Shown one piece after another: positions 1 to 11,374 of a stretch of DNA of 64,000 nucleotides; the first letter of the stretch is position 1; the number at the start of each line of letters is the position of its first letter. The notes beneath the pieces were generated by a model that was not told the origin of the DNA, did not search any database, and saw only the letters and a program-made list of their open reading frames with translations. Source of the stretch: Mixophyes australis (lineage: Eukaryota; Chordata; Amphibia; Anura; Limnodynastidae). Both the position numbers and the translations under genes were made by a program. Where the stretch lies: the NCBI GenBank assembly GCA_036250195.1, contig JAVHZZ010000006.1, positions 164,940,424 to 165,004,423 of the forward strand. The letters are read 5' to 3'.

Positions 1-2425
1 TGGCATGTAGTAATGAATGCATTTTTATAATTAGGTTTTGTAGAGTATTAGTGCAAGTTTATAAATGGATAGAATAGATCAGTGTAGAAGTGATTTAGCA
101 GCGTGCTTGAAAGGCTGTGCACAGTCTACTCTATCTGTGTTTTACTCTAGGTGAAATTAAAGGTATAAACTGGGACAAAACAATTGTCATGTTAATGTGA
201 AAATAAAGCAATCTGTTAGCTTGTTAGGATTAGATAAAAAAAAATAAAGAAATATTGGTTATTACAATGTTCGTTTTTGCCTGCACTGGATGTTTTTCAG
301 TCAACCGATACATATATTAAGGAGCAACAAATCAGAAGTATTAAAACTGTTGACACATTCAAGCTATAGTTCAGGATTCAATGTATTACAAAAACCCGTT
401 GCAAGACATGCTGAATCCCAAATGGAGTCTGAACCCCAATTTCAGTATAAAAATGAACCCCCTCCACCACTGAGGCGCTCCTCACCCCTGTGCTGAGAAC
501 GTTTGGGCTCATCATATATTTATTGCCTGCAAACCAGGAAATAAATAAACATGGGGTACAATCATTTCAAATTGGGGACATCCCTCTTTCAAACAAGGGT
601 ACCCCAGCTTTCTTAGTGCCAGGGACAGAAAGATAGGCGACATATACACACGCACAATCAGAAAACCCGCAGATCATGGTGGGAAGTGATCTGTAGGTTT
701 TCTTAACCTCTTAGATACAAAGGACAAGAGGGAATTGTCCTGAACACTTTAGGGGGTTGTGAGTCCCACTCATCCTTAGCACTCAAAGAGTTAAGAAAAG
801 AGACGCCCTTACAAGAAAATTATATCTGTAATGTTTCATAAAAATGAAAGCTGATTCAGTGTATCCCTACTAGAAATTCTCTAGTATTATGCTCTCTGGA
901 TAAAGACTTATCCTCATCTAGGATCAATCCTTCTATGATGACCAATAACTAAACAACTGGATGGATGATCTGGTTTAGCTCTCATGCAGAATCTTATAAA
1001 GTGAAGATTAAAACTAAAAAAGCAACACTGTATACTTCTTTGATTTAATGTTCTATGGTTTGGGCCAAGTTAACCTCTCAAAATTTTTCATTATTAGGTT
1101 AACCGGTATATAGAGCATTAATAATATTATTTATTATTCAGTACTAATTTTGAGTAGAGTGGATTAAAATCATGCATAGTCGTTTCTTGGAGGATTTTAT
1201 GGTCAGCAGGTATCACTTGTGTACTCTATATGCAAATTAGCTTGTCAAACTGAACATAAATGGGCATTATTTAGATTGTGTTCCAATAGCTTTGCCTATG
1301 AATTGTACTTGAATTGTAATTCGGATCACACACTAACTTATTAAAATGATATCCTTATAACTTGTATTTTCATAACAATTACATTGTTTGTTTGCTTTAA
1401 ATTAATGCCATAGTTTATAACTACACTACTTTGTAGATAAATTTAAGGGGAATTTTGTACATTATTAAAACAGTTACATATACCAATTGTTAACAATTTT
1501 AAATTTTTTTTGTTGAACACACTGAATACGATTGTCATACTAGTGAAAAGATATGCAATAAAAGAGTTAGGTCACAGTTTAGCGATGGTTTAGAACTGTG
1601 CACCTACTTATTACGTAACTTATGGGGCTTGTCAGAGCTCAGCAGTTTACACACCGTGTGATCTAAGAGAATACAATATTATACTCTGTAATTACAGAAG
1701 ACTATTTAGACCATATTATAGCACATTAAAAAGAAATTCTCCATTAAAAAATATTTTTTTATGTAGAATGTGTGGGGCATCTCTGAAGATGACCAAGGAT
1801 ACTAAAAGGTATCTGTCCGCAGCAGATTTTCATGTACTTTCCTCTGCCGTCCACCTGTCATCTCTGAAAGTTGCTGTGATAACCATGCGCGGTTGGCTAA
1901 TAATATTATTATTATTTAATAATATTTGTAGAAACAGCAGTCTGAAACCACTGCAAACAGATGCCCAAAATATCCTAAATGTAATTTGTAGTTTACTTAA
2001 GAAGAGTACACACAGCAACCTGACAGTGAAGCGACTCAATTCAATGAGACACTGACTGCAGAGGAAAGTAGCTAATCACTTGTAGTGTAAGTATATTGTG
2101 TACATAAATGATACACACGCAAACTACTTACAAGGGCAGATAACCCCCTTTAAGTCTCTACTATATCCCAATTGTAACACAAAAAATATAATTTTATTAC
2201 AAATGCATTAATAAAATATGGTCATCCTGAGTGTCCAATTTTCCAAATGTGGTTTAGCATTTCTTTATGAGGCAAAATAAAACAAATGTTGATACATGAC
2301 CCTGAGAGAGCAAAATTTCCTATCCAGTAAAACCTTTCAAAATGTTTTATTTTATTTTTATCTGCCAAAGAATGCTGAGCTATTAATTATAATGTTTCTA
2401 ATCATTGTTTATATATGTACTCATG
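1..2425. other. AT-rich non-coding DNA, no gene seen
   Basis: I see no convincing coding exon, RNA gene or bounded repeat here. The short frames have AT-rich, low-complexity codon use and no recognisable motif. A small imperfect inverted repeat (GAAAACCCGCAGATCA near 660 against TGATCTGTAGGTTTTC near 687) and a stretch of mixed composition at 470-800 suggest an old repeat, but I could not set its ends. Confidence 0.5.
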
Positions 2426-2503
2426 AGGTAGGCAACCTGTGGCTCTCCAGCTGTTGTGGAACTCTAAGTCCCAGAATGCCCTACCAGCCAAAGGTTGCCT
2501 CAC
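2426..2503. mobile_element. Short hAT-like element, 'AACCTGTGGCTCTCCAG' family
   Basis: The left end reads GAGGTAGGCAACCTGTGG and the right end CCAAAGGTTGCCTCAC, an imperfect terminal inverted repeat. The interior (GGAACTCTAAGTCCCAGAAT) resembles a dispersed vertebrate repeat. The same terminal motif recurs at 3753. No clean 8-bp target duplication is visible, so exact ends are approximate. Confidence 0.55.
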
Positions 2504-2509
2504 AAACTC

Positions 2510-3752
2510 TATAATATACAGCTGTGGAATGTGTTATATAAAAATCCAATGGAATCCTTGTGATAAAATTGCTTCCAGTGACCTTTGCTGTCCAAAGTGC
2601 CAATAGACATTATAGCAGGATGTTTATATTTCCAGAGTTGAATAGAAGCATTTTGTGTTATTTATACAGTGAATTTATGTGCCTCATTTCATCAGTTAAG
2701 CCTTTCCCAACGTATTAGGACAGACTCCTTGTTGTACAGCTCTGGTTACCACTCTCTACTGGACTATATTTTCAGTCACTGTAGGCAGACATAAAAATTC
2801 ACAAAGACAAATTGTATGACTGTTCAGCTTGAAGTCCAGAGTCATATTCATTGCAGAAGTGAAAGGATGATATGCATTGTACTAAGCACAGAGTTTCCTT
2901 TTGCACCAATGGTCTCTGTCTTCAACTATATGAGCTAGCATTTCCCAGTATATGCGGGTTCCATATGTCACTGTAGTGGTCCTTGGAACTGGTCACCAGT
3001 CTTGAATGGAGACATGTAGGTAATCAGATGATAACTGTCAGACAAAGGTTGATGTTGATGAATGAGCAAAGCTTTCCTATGTATAATTATTTGTTTAAAA
3101 GATATGCAGTAGGTTTAACACAGCTTTTTTGCATTAAAAGAGAGCACTTTACAAGATGCTGATTGGATATAAGCATTTTTTTTGAAAATATGGTTTTTTT
3201 TTTCCCGTGTAAAGGGCTTTTGAGGTCTGCAACACATTGTTCTAGAACACAATATATTGAAGTCCCCTCTAGAGGTGGTTGAATGAGCGGTTGGACTTTA
3301 TATGGTTCTCTCATCCGTAGGACATACCCGCTATCATTCTTCACTTTACACATATACTGGATGTGAGGTAAGGACATTATCTTTAGAACCAAAATGCCTT
3401 ATGTCTCTTGTGTCGGAATGGTTGATGGGCTGCTGTGTCCACCCTTTGCCTACTGCACCATAGCCTTCAGACACAAGCATCTCAGAAACTTCCTTCTCCT
3501 AAACAGCACCTTCAGACCTAGATTACAAAAAAAAAAGAAAAGATATCAAAATTCATAATCATAGAAACATTTCCCAATTACATAAGCCCAGCTGTCCAAA
3601 AAGACAGACCCAAGTGTCTTAGTCATTTGGGAGCAGAACTTTGTCAAATATAAGCAGGGTTTGGCAGCATAGACTTGATCTTGTAATGACTATTGGGAGA
3701 TGTATAGTATCACTAAAATGTTTCCGTTTCACATCCAGGTGTTGTTTTAGTT
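2510..3752. other. Unique AT-rich DNA, no gene seen
   Basis: No exon with good splice signals, no transposon ends and no RNA gene were recognised. The minus-strand frame at 3087-3392 has no recognisable domain and I treat it as chance. Confidence 0.45.
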
Positions 3753-3901
3753 CAGGCCTGACCAACCTGTGGCTCTCCAGGTGTTGTATGTTGGTACCTG
3801 TAGTTTCATCTTATTAGCTATAGGTTGGCTATCTGCTGGCAAAGCATACAGGGGCGTGTAGGTTCAAAACACTTGGGAGAGCCACAGGTTGGCCAGGTCT
3901 G
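3753..3901. mobile_element. Non-autonomous hAT element (149 bp)
   Basis: Terminal inverted repeats CAGGCCTGACCAACCTGTGG (left) and CAGACCTGGCCAACCTGTGG (right, reverse complement) differ at two positions. Flanking octamers TTTTAGTT and TTCTAGAT match at 6 of 8 positions and resemble the TCTAGA-centred targets of many hAT elements. The interior is too short to code. Same family as the copy at 2426. Confidence 0.75.
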
Positions 3902-4690
3902 TTCTAGATTGCTGGGCTGGGAAATTTAGGTTGCAACTAATTACAGTTATGATTTCAGAGTATAATTTTGAAACAGTCAATTTTTTTTTCTGTCTATAGG
4001 GAAATCTTATCCCAATAGCAAGTGTCTGAACAACCTCCCCAAAATGGACAAAACATTCAGACATTATTTAAAGTGAATTAGTTGCAGCCATTGTCTGAGT
4101 GGAACCAATAATGTTTAGCTCATCAACTCTCAGTGATGTCACTGGTACCCAGTGAATTGATCAGCTACATTTTTTCTTGGGGGGGGAAATTGATTCCATT
4201 GTGTGTAGGCAACCGGTACACTTTAAAGGATCACTAAACCCTAAACTGAAATATACAGACTGAACAATGTATTTTACATTCATAGTTCATGTGTTACTCT
4301 GAAATCCAATGCAGCCCCTGTAACAAAATAAAGAGTTATGTCCATACATATTTAGGACAGTGTCCTGGTGGGATCTGATGCAGGCCAAAAAGCCATTTCT
4401 GACGGCATTTGAGTCGCTGTGGTATCACTGGCCCAGCCCATGTGTATGAATTTACCAATCCACACTGAACATTTGTGCAAAGCAAATCTGGAAGCTGTCA
4501 TTCACTTTCTGCCTCTTTAATTAGAGAAGCACCTCCCTCTACCAAGGTAAGCTGCTGCACAGGAGTGATAAACATGGTGGACATTTAATAAAATATAAAA
4601 ACTCAGTTCATGTATGTTATTGAGCTCTGTAATACACAACCATTACAATATATTTGTCTTAAATAGTGGCTTTTCCACAATACTTCCCGG
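3902..4690. other. Non-coding interval
   Basis: Mostly AT-rich. The block from about 4222 (TTTAAAGGATCACTAAACCC) resembles a dispersed frog repeat but I could not find its other end. A pyrimidine tract ending TTAATTAG at 4523 and a GTAAGC at 4546 would bound a 22-bp exon; this is too little to call. Confidence 0.35.
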
Positions 4691-5990
4691 ACTGTGGTAT
4701 TTATTTCAAACATTTCCTATAAATATCCCATTCTAGGATCTTGGCCAACCTGCAGCAGATTATTACCAGGTTTGTCTCACTTCTATCTCACACTATGGTC
4801 TTGTTGCCACCATATCTATAAACTGGCTCCTTCACCTTTTCCTCTTGTCTCCCTTTGGTATAACCAGAGTTTCCTTTAGGCCTTGAACCTTACTACCTCC
4901 CCTCTTGTTTGCAATAGGCCTCCACTTTATTAAAGAACTTCCAGTGCTGGACGTGTTCCCTAGTTTTGCTGCTCTTCAGGACACACAAACATTTCCCACC
5001 ACTGCCTTTAATCAATTTCTTAAAATCTTCCGCCAGAGTCTCTGCCAGACCTCTCTATACTTTTGAGTAATATTGCCTCTGCAGAGGACCTCATCTCCCC
5101 TCTGTACCATTCTATACTCACGTCGACAACCCAGCACACACCTACCCTTGTTAGGAATTGGATAGGGACCTTGGTGGGGCACTAGACGAGGAAGATAAGT
5201 CAGACGTATGGGATGGAGTGTCTAAATCTTCTCCTAATGTTTGGGTTAAAGAAAATGTATACACGCATTTCCAACCAGGCTCCATAAAATCTTCCCCAAT
5301 TCTTCTCCCCTTTGTCGGAGAGCATGTCAGGAAGCAGGTTTGTTCTTATACATTTTAGTGGTCGTGACAGGTTATACAGATATTTTAGTCAGAAGTTCAT
5401 ACTTCAGCCAACACTCTCACTTCCATGAACCTTTATTTTATACCACAAAATGTTCTACCTCCGCTGCTCACAAACACCTTAATAAACCACCAAACATCAC
5501 CAGACGCTTTTTAGTGGAACTACTAGTATAATAGCAAGCTTTTGGAAGGACCAAATTATCTTTCTGTGCAAGCCCTTAGAACAAAGATTTGGTTCATCTC
5601 CGAAATGTAACATACAACTAACATCTAAAACTTGGTCTCCCTGTACCCAATTTAATAGCATGTCTTTCCCCCTTTATACTTAGCTTTGTCTTGATTATTA
5701 TTGTTCACCGACCTTTTTTTCTGTTTTATTGCTTCTACCTAGATGCCTGAGGGATCCCCTTTCCCCCCCTATCTTTTCCTCTTCTTTCCTCTTCCCCCTT
5801 TCCTTCCCATTACTTGAAACAAACTTATATGAAGGTTAAATTTTTATCTTTGTTGCTCCTCATCTATTATTTGAGCTGCCCTTGTTGTTGATAATTATTG
5901 ATTTTCACTGTTATAAGCACCCCTGTTATTCTTTTTGCTATTTCTCTGTTTATGCTTGAAGTTCTAAATAAAACATTTAATATGTCGGAA
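4690..5990 (+). pseudogene. L1-like LINE, degraded 3' end of ORF2 and 3' UTR
   Basis: The + strand carries the C-terminal part of an L1-type ORF2 protein, broken by a frameshift near 5155. Recognisable segments are ISPLYHSIL around 5086-5112, then RDLGGALDEED, VWDGVSKSSPN and VKENVYTHFQ between 5164 and 5270, matching the order seen near the C-terminus of L1/Tx1-type ORF2. After 5360 no frame persists; a pyrimidine-rich 3' UTR follows and ends near an AATAAA at 5970. The reverse transcriptase and endonuclease domains are absent, as expected of a 5'-truncated insertion. Confidence 0.65.
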
Positions 5991-6154
5991 AATCACAAAA
6001 ACTATCTTTTTAAAGTTAATTGATACATGTCAGCTGAGATCTTTAGTAAACATGGAAGAAAAATGTTTGTATTAAAGTTTTTAACCTAAGAGGGCAGCAG
6101 AAAGGCAATCAGAATGAATTTAAAATAAATGTATTTCCCCAAATAAGATAATTT

Positions 6155-6585
6155 TTAATTCAACTGAGCTGCTGTCTCTTTCACTAGTATAAGAGGTTTG
6201 CTTGATTCATTGATGGGGATTAATTTTAAAGCAACAATTGCACATGACATAATAGCGATGTCAGAGGTTATGATGGGCTGCTGGTGAGGGTGAGCAGCTT
6301 GAATTGAGTTCTGGAGGTAATGGGGAGCCAGTGTAGGGATTTGCAGAGTGGTGTTGTAGATGAGGAGCAGCAGGAGAGGAAGAATAGTATAGCTGCATTC
6401 AGGACATATTATAGAGGCGAAAAGCAGTTGAAGAGAAGGCCAGCTAGGAGATAGTTGCATAAGTCAAGGCAAGAGATTGAGTGACTAAACAATGGTTTTG
6501 ATTATATCCCGAGTGAGAAAGGGGGGTATACTGGCAATGTTTAGAAGAAGGGGATGACAAGACTGCATGAAGGACTGGATGTGTG
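6155..6585 (-). pseudogene. L2-like LINE, C-terminal fragment (downstream part)
   Basis: Read on the minus strand, 6345 down to 6290 encodes a piece like LCKSLHWLPITSRTQFKLL, the conserved segment downstream of reverse transcriptase in L2/CR1-group LINEs. The frame is broken by shifts and stops. It continues the LINE at 6987-7440; the two parts are separated by the hAT insertion at 6586-6978, whose target duplication confirms they were once joined. Confidence 0.65.
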
Positions 6586-6978
6586 CAGGGCCGGATTAAG
6601 GGAATGGAGGCCCCTGGGCTAAGGGGCAATCCATTCCCCGCGAGGCCCCCAATGTGAGCCATCCGCCGCCCCCCGCCCCCCGCGAGGACCCCCCCAAGCA
6701 CTTACCTGTCAGTGCAGTCCTCCGTCCCGGCGCGCTGTAAGCTCCTTACTGAGAAGATCTCGCGAGAGTTCATGAACTCTCGCGAGATATCCTCAGTAAG
6801 CAGACTACAGCGCGCCGGGACGGAGGACTGCACTGACAGTACTCAGCAGCATTGATCGGGCCGGGGGCGCCCCCGCCCCCGACCGATCAATAATGCTGCT
6901 GAGGAGTTTGAAGGGCCCCCTGGATGCCCGAGGCCCCTGGGCTATAGCCCAGTTAGACCTCGGGTTAATCCGGCCCTG
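6586..6978. mobile_element. GC-rich fold-back hAT element (393 bp) inside the L2-like LINE
   Basis: Ends are CAGGGCCGGATTAAG and TTAATCCGGCCCTG. The 8-bp target duplication GATGTGTG is exact (6578-6585 and 6979-6986). The interior holds a perfect 34-bp inverted pair (6706-6739 and 6806-6839) around a CpG-rich core containing TCTCGCGAGAG twice in opposite orientation. A GTAAGT lies on the minus strand at 6700-6705. It codes for nothing. Its insertion post-dates the LINE. Confidence 0.9.
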
Positions 6979-6986
6979 GATGTGTG

Positions 6987-7440
6987 GAGTGAAGTTGAAG
7001 TCGATGATGGCATGCGCATGGGGTACAGTGGATAGAGTGATGCTGTCAACCATGAGAGAGGCAAGGAGAGAGATAGTGACTTTATGAGGGGAATAGATGA
7101 TAAGCTTTGTGTTGGACATTTTGAGTTTGAAGTAGCATTGAGACATCCAGGTGGAGGTGGCAGAGTCAGTTATAAACTCAGGCTGAGGAGGAGAGATGTC
7201 CGGGAAGGAGAGAAAGATTTGCGTGTTATCTGCATAGAGGTCGTAGCAGAGGCCAAAGGAGCATATGAGTTCACAGAGAGAAGAGATTTAAAGAGAGAAA
7301 AGCAGAAAACAGAACAAAGCCTTGAAGGGCCCCAACAGATAGAGGAAGGGCACATGAATCAGAAATAGAGACATTGAAAGAGCTATTGGAAAGGTAGGCG
7401 GTAAACCAGAAGAGGACAGTAATCTACTCTTAGCTAAGAG
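6987..7440 (-). pseudogene. L2-like LINE, reverse transcriptase fragment (upstream part)
   Basis: The minus strand encodes, in order, FTAYLSNSSFNVSIS and LPLSVGALQGFV (about 7415-7320), then YADNTQIFLSFPD at about 7238-7200. The latter is the reverse transcriptase active-site motif YADD with the second aspartate changed to asparagine. Downstream come WMSQCYFKLKMSNTK and a frame that runs into the hAT insertion. At least one stop interrupts the region near 7270. Family is L2 or a close CR1-group relative. The upstream edge is cut by the Tc1 insertion at TA 7441. Confidence 0.75.
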
Positions 7441-8069
7441 TACAGTTATGGCCAAAAGTTTTGAGAAGGACACAAATATTGGTTTTCACAAAGTTTGCTG
7501 CTTCAGTGTTTTTAGACCTTTCTGTCAGATGTTGCTATGGTATACTGAAGTAAAATTACAAGCTTTTCATAAGTGTCAAACGCTTTTATTGACAATAACA
7601 TTAAATTTATGCAAAGATTCAATATTTGCAGTGTTGACCCTTCTTTTTGAAGACCTCTGCAATTCGCTCTGGCATGCTGTCAATCAATTTCTGGGCCACA
7701 TACTAATTGATGGCCGCCCCCTTCTTGCCTAATCAATGCTTGGAATTTGTCGGAATATGTGGGGGTTTTTTTGTCCACCCGCCTCTTAAAGATTGACCAC
7801 AAGTTCTCAATGGTATCAAGGTCTTGGGAGTTTCCTGGCCATGGACCCAAAATTTCAATGTTTTGACTCCTGAGCCACTTAGTTATCACTTCTGCCTTAT
7901 GGCAAGGTGCTCCATCATGCTGGAAAAGACATTGTTCGTCACCAAACTGTTCTTGGATTTTTGGGAGAAGTTGCTCTTGGAGGATGTTTTGGTACCATTC
8001 TTTATTCATGGCTGTGTTCTTAGACATCAAAATTTTGGGTCCATGGCCAGGAAACTTCCCAGACCTTAG
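7441..8069 (-). mobile_element. Tc1-like element, C-terminal half plus one terminal repeat
   Basis: The element's 3' end starts at a TA (7441-7442) followed by CAGTTATGGCCAAAAGTTTT, a typical Tc1-like terminal sequence. It extends to 8069, where it abuts Ty3/gypsy sequence instead of the other half. The last 45 bp (about 8024-8069) are an inverted copy of 7821-7857 rather than the expected upstream transposase, so the broken end was rearranged. Confidence 0.85.
7630..8023 (-). pseudogene. Tc1-like transposase, C-terminal half of DDE domain
   Basis: From 8015 downward the minus strand reads MNKEWYQNILQEQLLPKI, then FQHDGAPCHKAEVI with the second catalytic aspartate, then SQDLDTIENLWSIFK with the catalytic glutamate in IENLW, as in DD34E transposases. 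The N-terminal DNA-binding region and the first catalytic aspartate are missing. The frame decays after about 7740. Such a fragment cannot act alone. Confidence 0.85.
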
Positions 8070-9660
8070 CCCACGGAGTGATCAGTCTCATTTTTACGAA
8101 AAAAAATATACAGCCCCTGCTGGAGATGATGACTTCCTAATAAATCCTCGCTGCAGGTTCTCCGAGATGTATTGAGACATGGCACGGTTCTCTGGAAGAG
8201 AGAGAGGATAAATCCTGCCTTTATGAATAGGTCAATCTGAAATAAGATCAATGGAATAGTCCCAGGGCCTATGAGGAGGCAGGACCTCAGAAGCGGTTTT
8301 ATAGAAAAATTCTTGAAAAGCCGCATAGGAAGCAGGAAGAGACAACTGAGGGGAGAGCATGTGGCAAGGAACGACAGTGGAAACAGGTCTCACGGAGGAT
8401 AGACAACCTTTGTGGCATTGTGGACCCAATGACGTGACTTGGGCCAACTCCCAATCGAACTGTGGTACATGGATTCTAAGCCAAGGCAGTCCCAGGATGA
8501 CCAAGTTCACAGATTCCGGGAGGACCAGGAATTCAATCCATTCGGAATGTAGCCCGGGTAGAAAGATGTAGTTGCAATGCCAATTTGGCAGAGATGTAAT
8601 TAGCGGCAGAGTCGGAATCCACAAAGGCATGCGTCAAGAAAGGCCCACTAGGACACTTCAAAGAGATAGCCATGGAAAAGTCAGGTCGGGTGGAAGTGTA
8701 GGGAGTGATAAATTTGACTCCTAGGTCGGCCTCCCTGACACAGACTAGGAGGAGGCGTTCCCTGGTCTCTTGGGGTATTTGGAAATTAGATGACCAGACT
8801 CCCCACAATACAAAGGTTTAATTTAATTTGTCTCTCCCGTTCTTCAAAAGACGACAAGACCGTCCTATTTGCATAGGTTCCTCAGGTGGTAAAGGAGGGT
8901 TCTGGAACTGAGGAGTCAGACGTAGAGAAAAACACCTAGTAGTTGCTCTCTCCTGAGTGTGTTCCCGAAAACGCAGATCCACACAATTGCAGAGTGAAAT
9001 TAAGGCATTGAGATCAGCAGGCAATTCACAGGAGACCAGTTCATCCTTAATACAGTCCGCTAGTCCCTCCCACAAGTGCCTCATTATTCCAGTTTAATTT
9101 GGAATCAAATGTGCGAAACAAACCTGTGCCAAGGTTCCCAGACCGTGGATCAGTATGCAGTTTTAAAAGACTGGATGCTGCCAGGGAGACTTTCCCAGGC
9201 TCGAAAACTTTGGGAAAGGCTTCAATAAAGGAGGAAGAGTTCCATAATAAGGGATCGTCCGTTTCCAGAGAGGGGAGGCCCAGGCTAAGGCTTGTCCGTA
9301 AAGTAATGAGATTATAAATCTTACTTTAGTACGTTCCGAAGGAAAAGAGGATGAGTTGATCTCAAACTGTATTGAGCATTGATTCAGATATCTGCGACAC
9401 TTCTTTGGATACCCATCAAATCTTTCAGGCGGGGGAATCCGTAAATTAGTAGCAGCTGCAGTAGAAGACGTAGAAACATGCTGTGTCACCTCTGCCGGCC
9501 GGGAGGTGGTTAGAGAGGCCTGCAGAGTATCCAGCTGAGAAACTACCCCCTGAAAACATTGAAATAGATGGGCCTGTTCGGAGTCCTGCTTCTCCACATG
9601 TTGGGCAAGATGGAGTAACAGATTGCGGGCCGATGGTTTACCGGTGCACTCAGTGGTCAT
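8070..9660 (-). pseudogene. Ty3/gypsy gag-pol remnant, truncated in reverse transcriptase
   Basis: Reading down the minus strand from the ATG at 9660: a Gag-like region with IPPPERFDGYPKKCRRYLNQ and GQALAWASPLW; a Gag C-terminal part (8818-9084); a protease-like segment AFVDSDSAANYIS in which the usual DSG is DSD; the linker ILGLPWLRIHVPQFDW; ASEVLPPHRPWDYSIDL; and the beginning of reverse transcriptase (GRIYPL-like text, then [12 protein letters not shown] near 8105). It stops at 8070 against the Tc1 fragment. The remaining polymerase domains and the second LTR are not in the window. Frameshifts separate the pieces. Confidence 0.85.
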
Positions 9661-9713
9661 GGCCAGAGATTACGGCAATGGCTAGCAGGTAACTGAGGCC
9701 TACTTACTGGTAT

Positions 9714-10395
9714 TGTCACCGCTAAACAAGGAGGTACAGAGTCTAAAGGTGCCCCTGGTCTTCGCCAGGGACCCCTGCAGGGGAGTTTGGAGTTAGCTGC
9801 AAAGACATGCAGGTCGCGGCCCTCCTATTTAGCCACCAGTGAAGTAATAGGTGAATAAGAGAGGTCAAGCAATCCGAGGTCAGGCCGTGCGGGCAGAGAT
9901 GTACAACCAGGCAAACTGTAAATGCCAGAAGGAGATCCAAAAGGGAGGTCAGGGGAAGCCAAGTCTGGAGCCGAGAAGTCAGTCAGAAATCTTGGGAGCA
10001 AACAGAAACGCTGGAGCATAAGGAGACCTTGATACTTAGGCACCAGAATGGCGCCAGAGTCTCCTTTAAATAGACAGAGCTGCATTTCCATCGGTGGCAG
10101 TGAATTAGCCGGCGGAACAGCTGAAGCCGACAGTCAGCGTTCCTTTGCCTACCAACGAGGATGGGTGCCCACCGCGCATTTGCCCGCCGGAACCAGGAAG
10201 ATGCAATACGTCCCGTTGCCTAGCAATGGGACGCACAGAGGCTGTCCGTCCCTGGCACCGATTGAATGTGTAGCATTAGTGCCTGAAAAGGAGTTTAGAA
10301 GTTATAAGATATTCATCCCCTAGAATAAAGTGGGTAGGTCAGCTGAAAGGAAGTAGAAAAGAGAGGCGGCAAAGTCGTCAAGAAATTGAAAGACA
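9714..10395 (-). repeat. Ty3/gypsy 5' LTR (-), outer end uncertain
   Basis: The inner boundary is probably 9714, where the minus strand reads GTTTAGCGGTGACA before the leader to the Gag ATG at 9660. A TATTTAAAGGAG box lies near 10069. Pyrimidine-rich gene-like text between TATA box and LTR end resembles other vertebrate gypsy LTRs. A possible outer end TGTCTTTCAATTTC is at 10395, but no target duplication can be tested because the other LTR is missing. Confidence 0.55.
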
Positions 10396-10479
10396 GGGCC
10401 AGTAGGACAATAATGCAGAGGTTAATTGGATTCATCAAATCTTCACTTTACCGTTTTAAAAGGTTTGTTAAATCTACCC

Positions 10480-10850
10480 CCTGGTGTGAACTTCAAAAGA
10501 TGAGAAGGAAAGGGAAGGGTTAGGGGGTATAACGTTGATAGTGCAAAAAGGAGACAGTAGGACACCTACTCCACCCAAATAGCGGTCAACGAGTGGGGAG
10601 TACGGGTAATATAAAATAAAAGGAGGAATGCACGTTTCAGTTGTTGCAAGGAGACTGAAGGCGTGAGAGAACTGCCTGTTCCTGTTTACAGCTCTTGGAG
10701 ATCTGTTTATCTTGTTTCTGGTAAGCACTATTCATATTACTTTTCAGATTGCGTATAATTAAGTCCTGTTTATATTTAATTATAAGCTGAAAGAAATGTG
10801 TGTGCTCTGTCCTTCAGCAAAAGGTTTGAAATAAACTTGAGGAATCCGTG
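10480..10850 (+). repeat. Possible LTR-like or promoter-bearing repeat
   Basis: TATAAAATAAAAGG at about 10609 is followed about 210 bp later by AAATAAACTTGAGG near 10829, the spacing of promoter and poly(A) signal in a short LTR. No matching second copy or terminal duplication was seen. Could equally be chance. Confidence 0.25.
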
Positions 10851-10892
10851 AAAGATTCCTAAGTTTGTGTATGGGAGTATAACTAGTTATAT

Positions 10893-10915
10893 TATACACA
10901 CACACACACACACAC
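10893..10915. repeat. (AC)n microsatellite
   Basis: About eleven uninterrupted AC dinucleotides following TTATATTAT. Confidence 0.95.
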
Positions 10916-11219
10916 TTTCACATCTTCCTCAAGACTCAGGTGAAAAATTCACATAAAATAAATGTTTAGGGGTGGTGGGGGGTTGTTCTTTTATCAGTGA
11001 CCAAACCCAGATGCGTGAAATTCACCTGGAAGGCAACATTCCGAAAAGTGATACTGTTTGTTCTAATCACTGTTTTTATTCCCAAGACAGACATGAGAGC
11101 TTGGAGTCATAATATAAGGATTGATCCTGCAGCTTCATACACATGTTAACCCCTTCATGGTCAGCTGGCCTACAACACAATGTAACTTTTAATCTTACCT
11201 GTTTGTCCTCTCTTTGCAG

Positions 11220-11374
11220 AAGCTTCCACAGTGCTGGTCACTGGGGTCTGTACACGAACACCGGGGATGTGACCGGGAGCTCACCCGGCTCTTTTCCACT
11301 CCTCGTTTTTCTCGGACGCTTCCTCTGTAACTGGATAGGCCATATGGCACAGTTCGTCTGCAAAGACAAGGATA
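11220..11374 (+). CDS. Candidate host-gene exon with possible start codon
   Basis: A strong acceptor (TGTTTGTCCTCTCTTTGCAG) precedes 11220 and a strong donor GTAAGT follows 11374, giving a 155-bp exon. It is richer in GC and CpG than its surroundings. One frame is open throughout; it contains an ATG at 11344 starting MAQFVCKDKD and leaving one base before the splice (phase 1). The ATG is followed by G but lacks a purine at -3. Upstream sequence may be 5' UTR. The product is not recognised. The exon at 56,433 has the matching phase, so both may belong to one gene with a 45-kb intron. Confidence 0.4.

Noticed and set aside
4524..4545. 22-bp microexon between TTAATTAG and GTAAGC
   Set aside because: Acceptor is moderate, length breaks the frame, and no partner exon was found.
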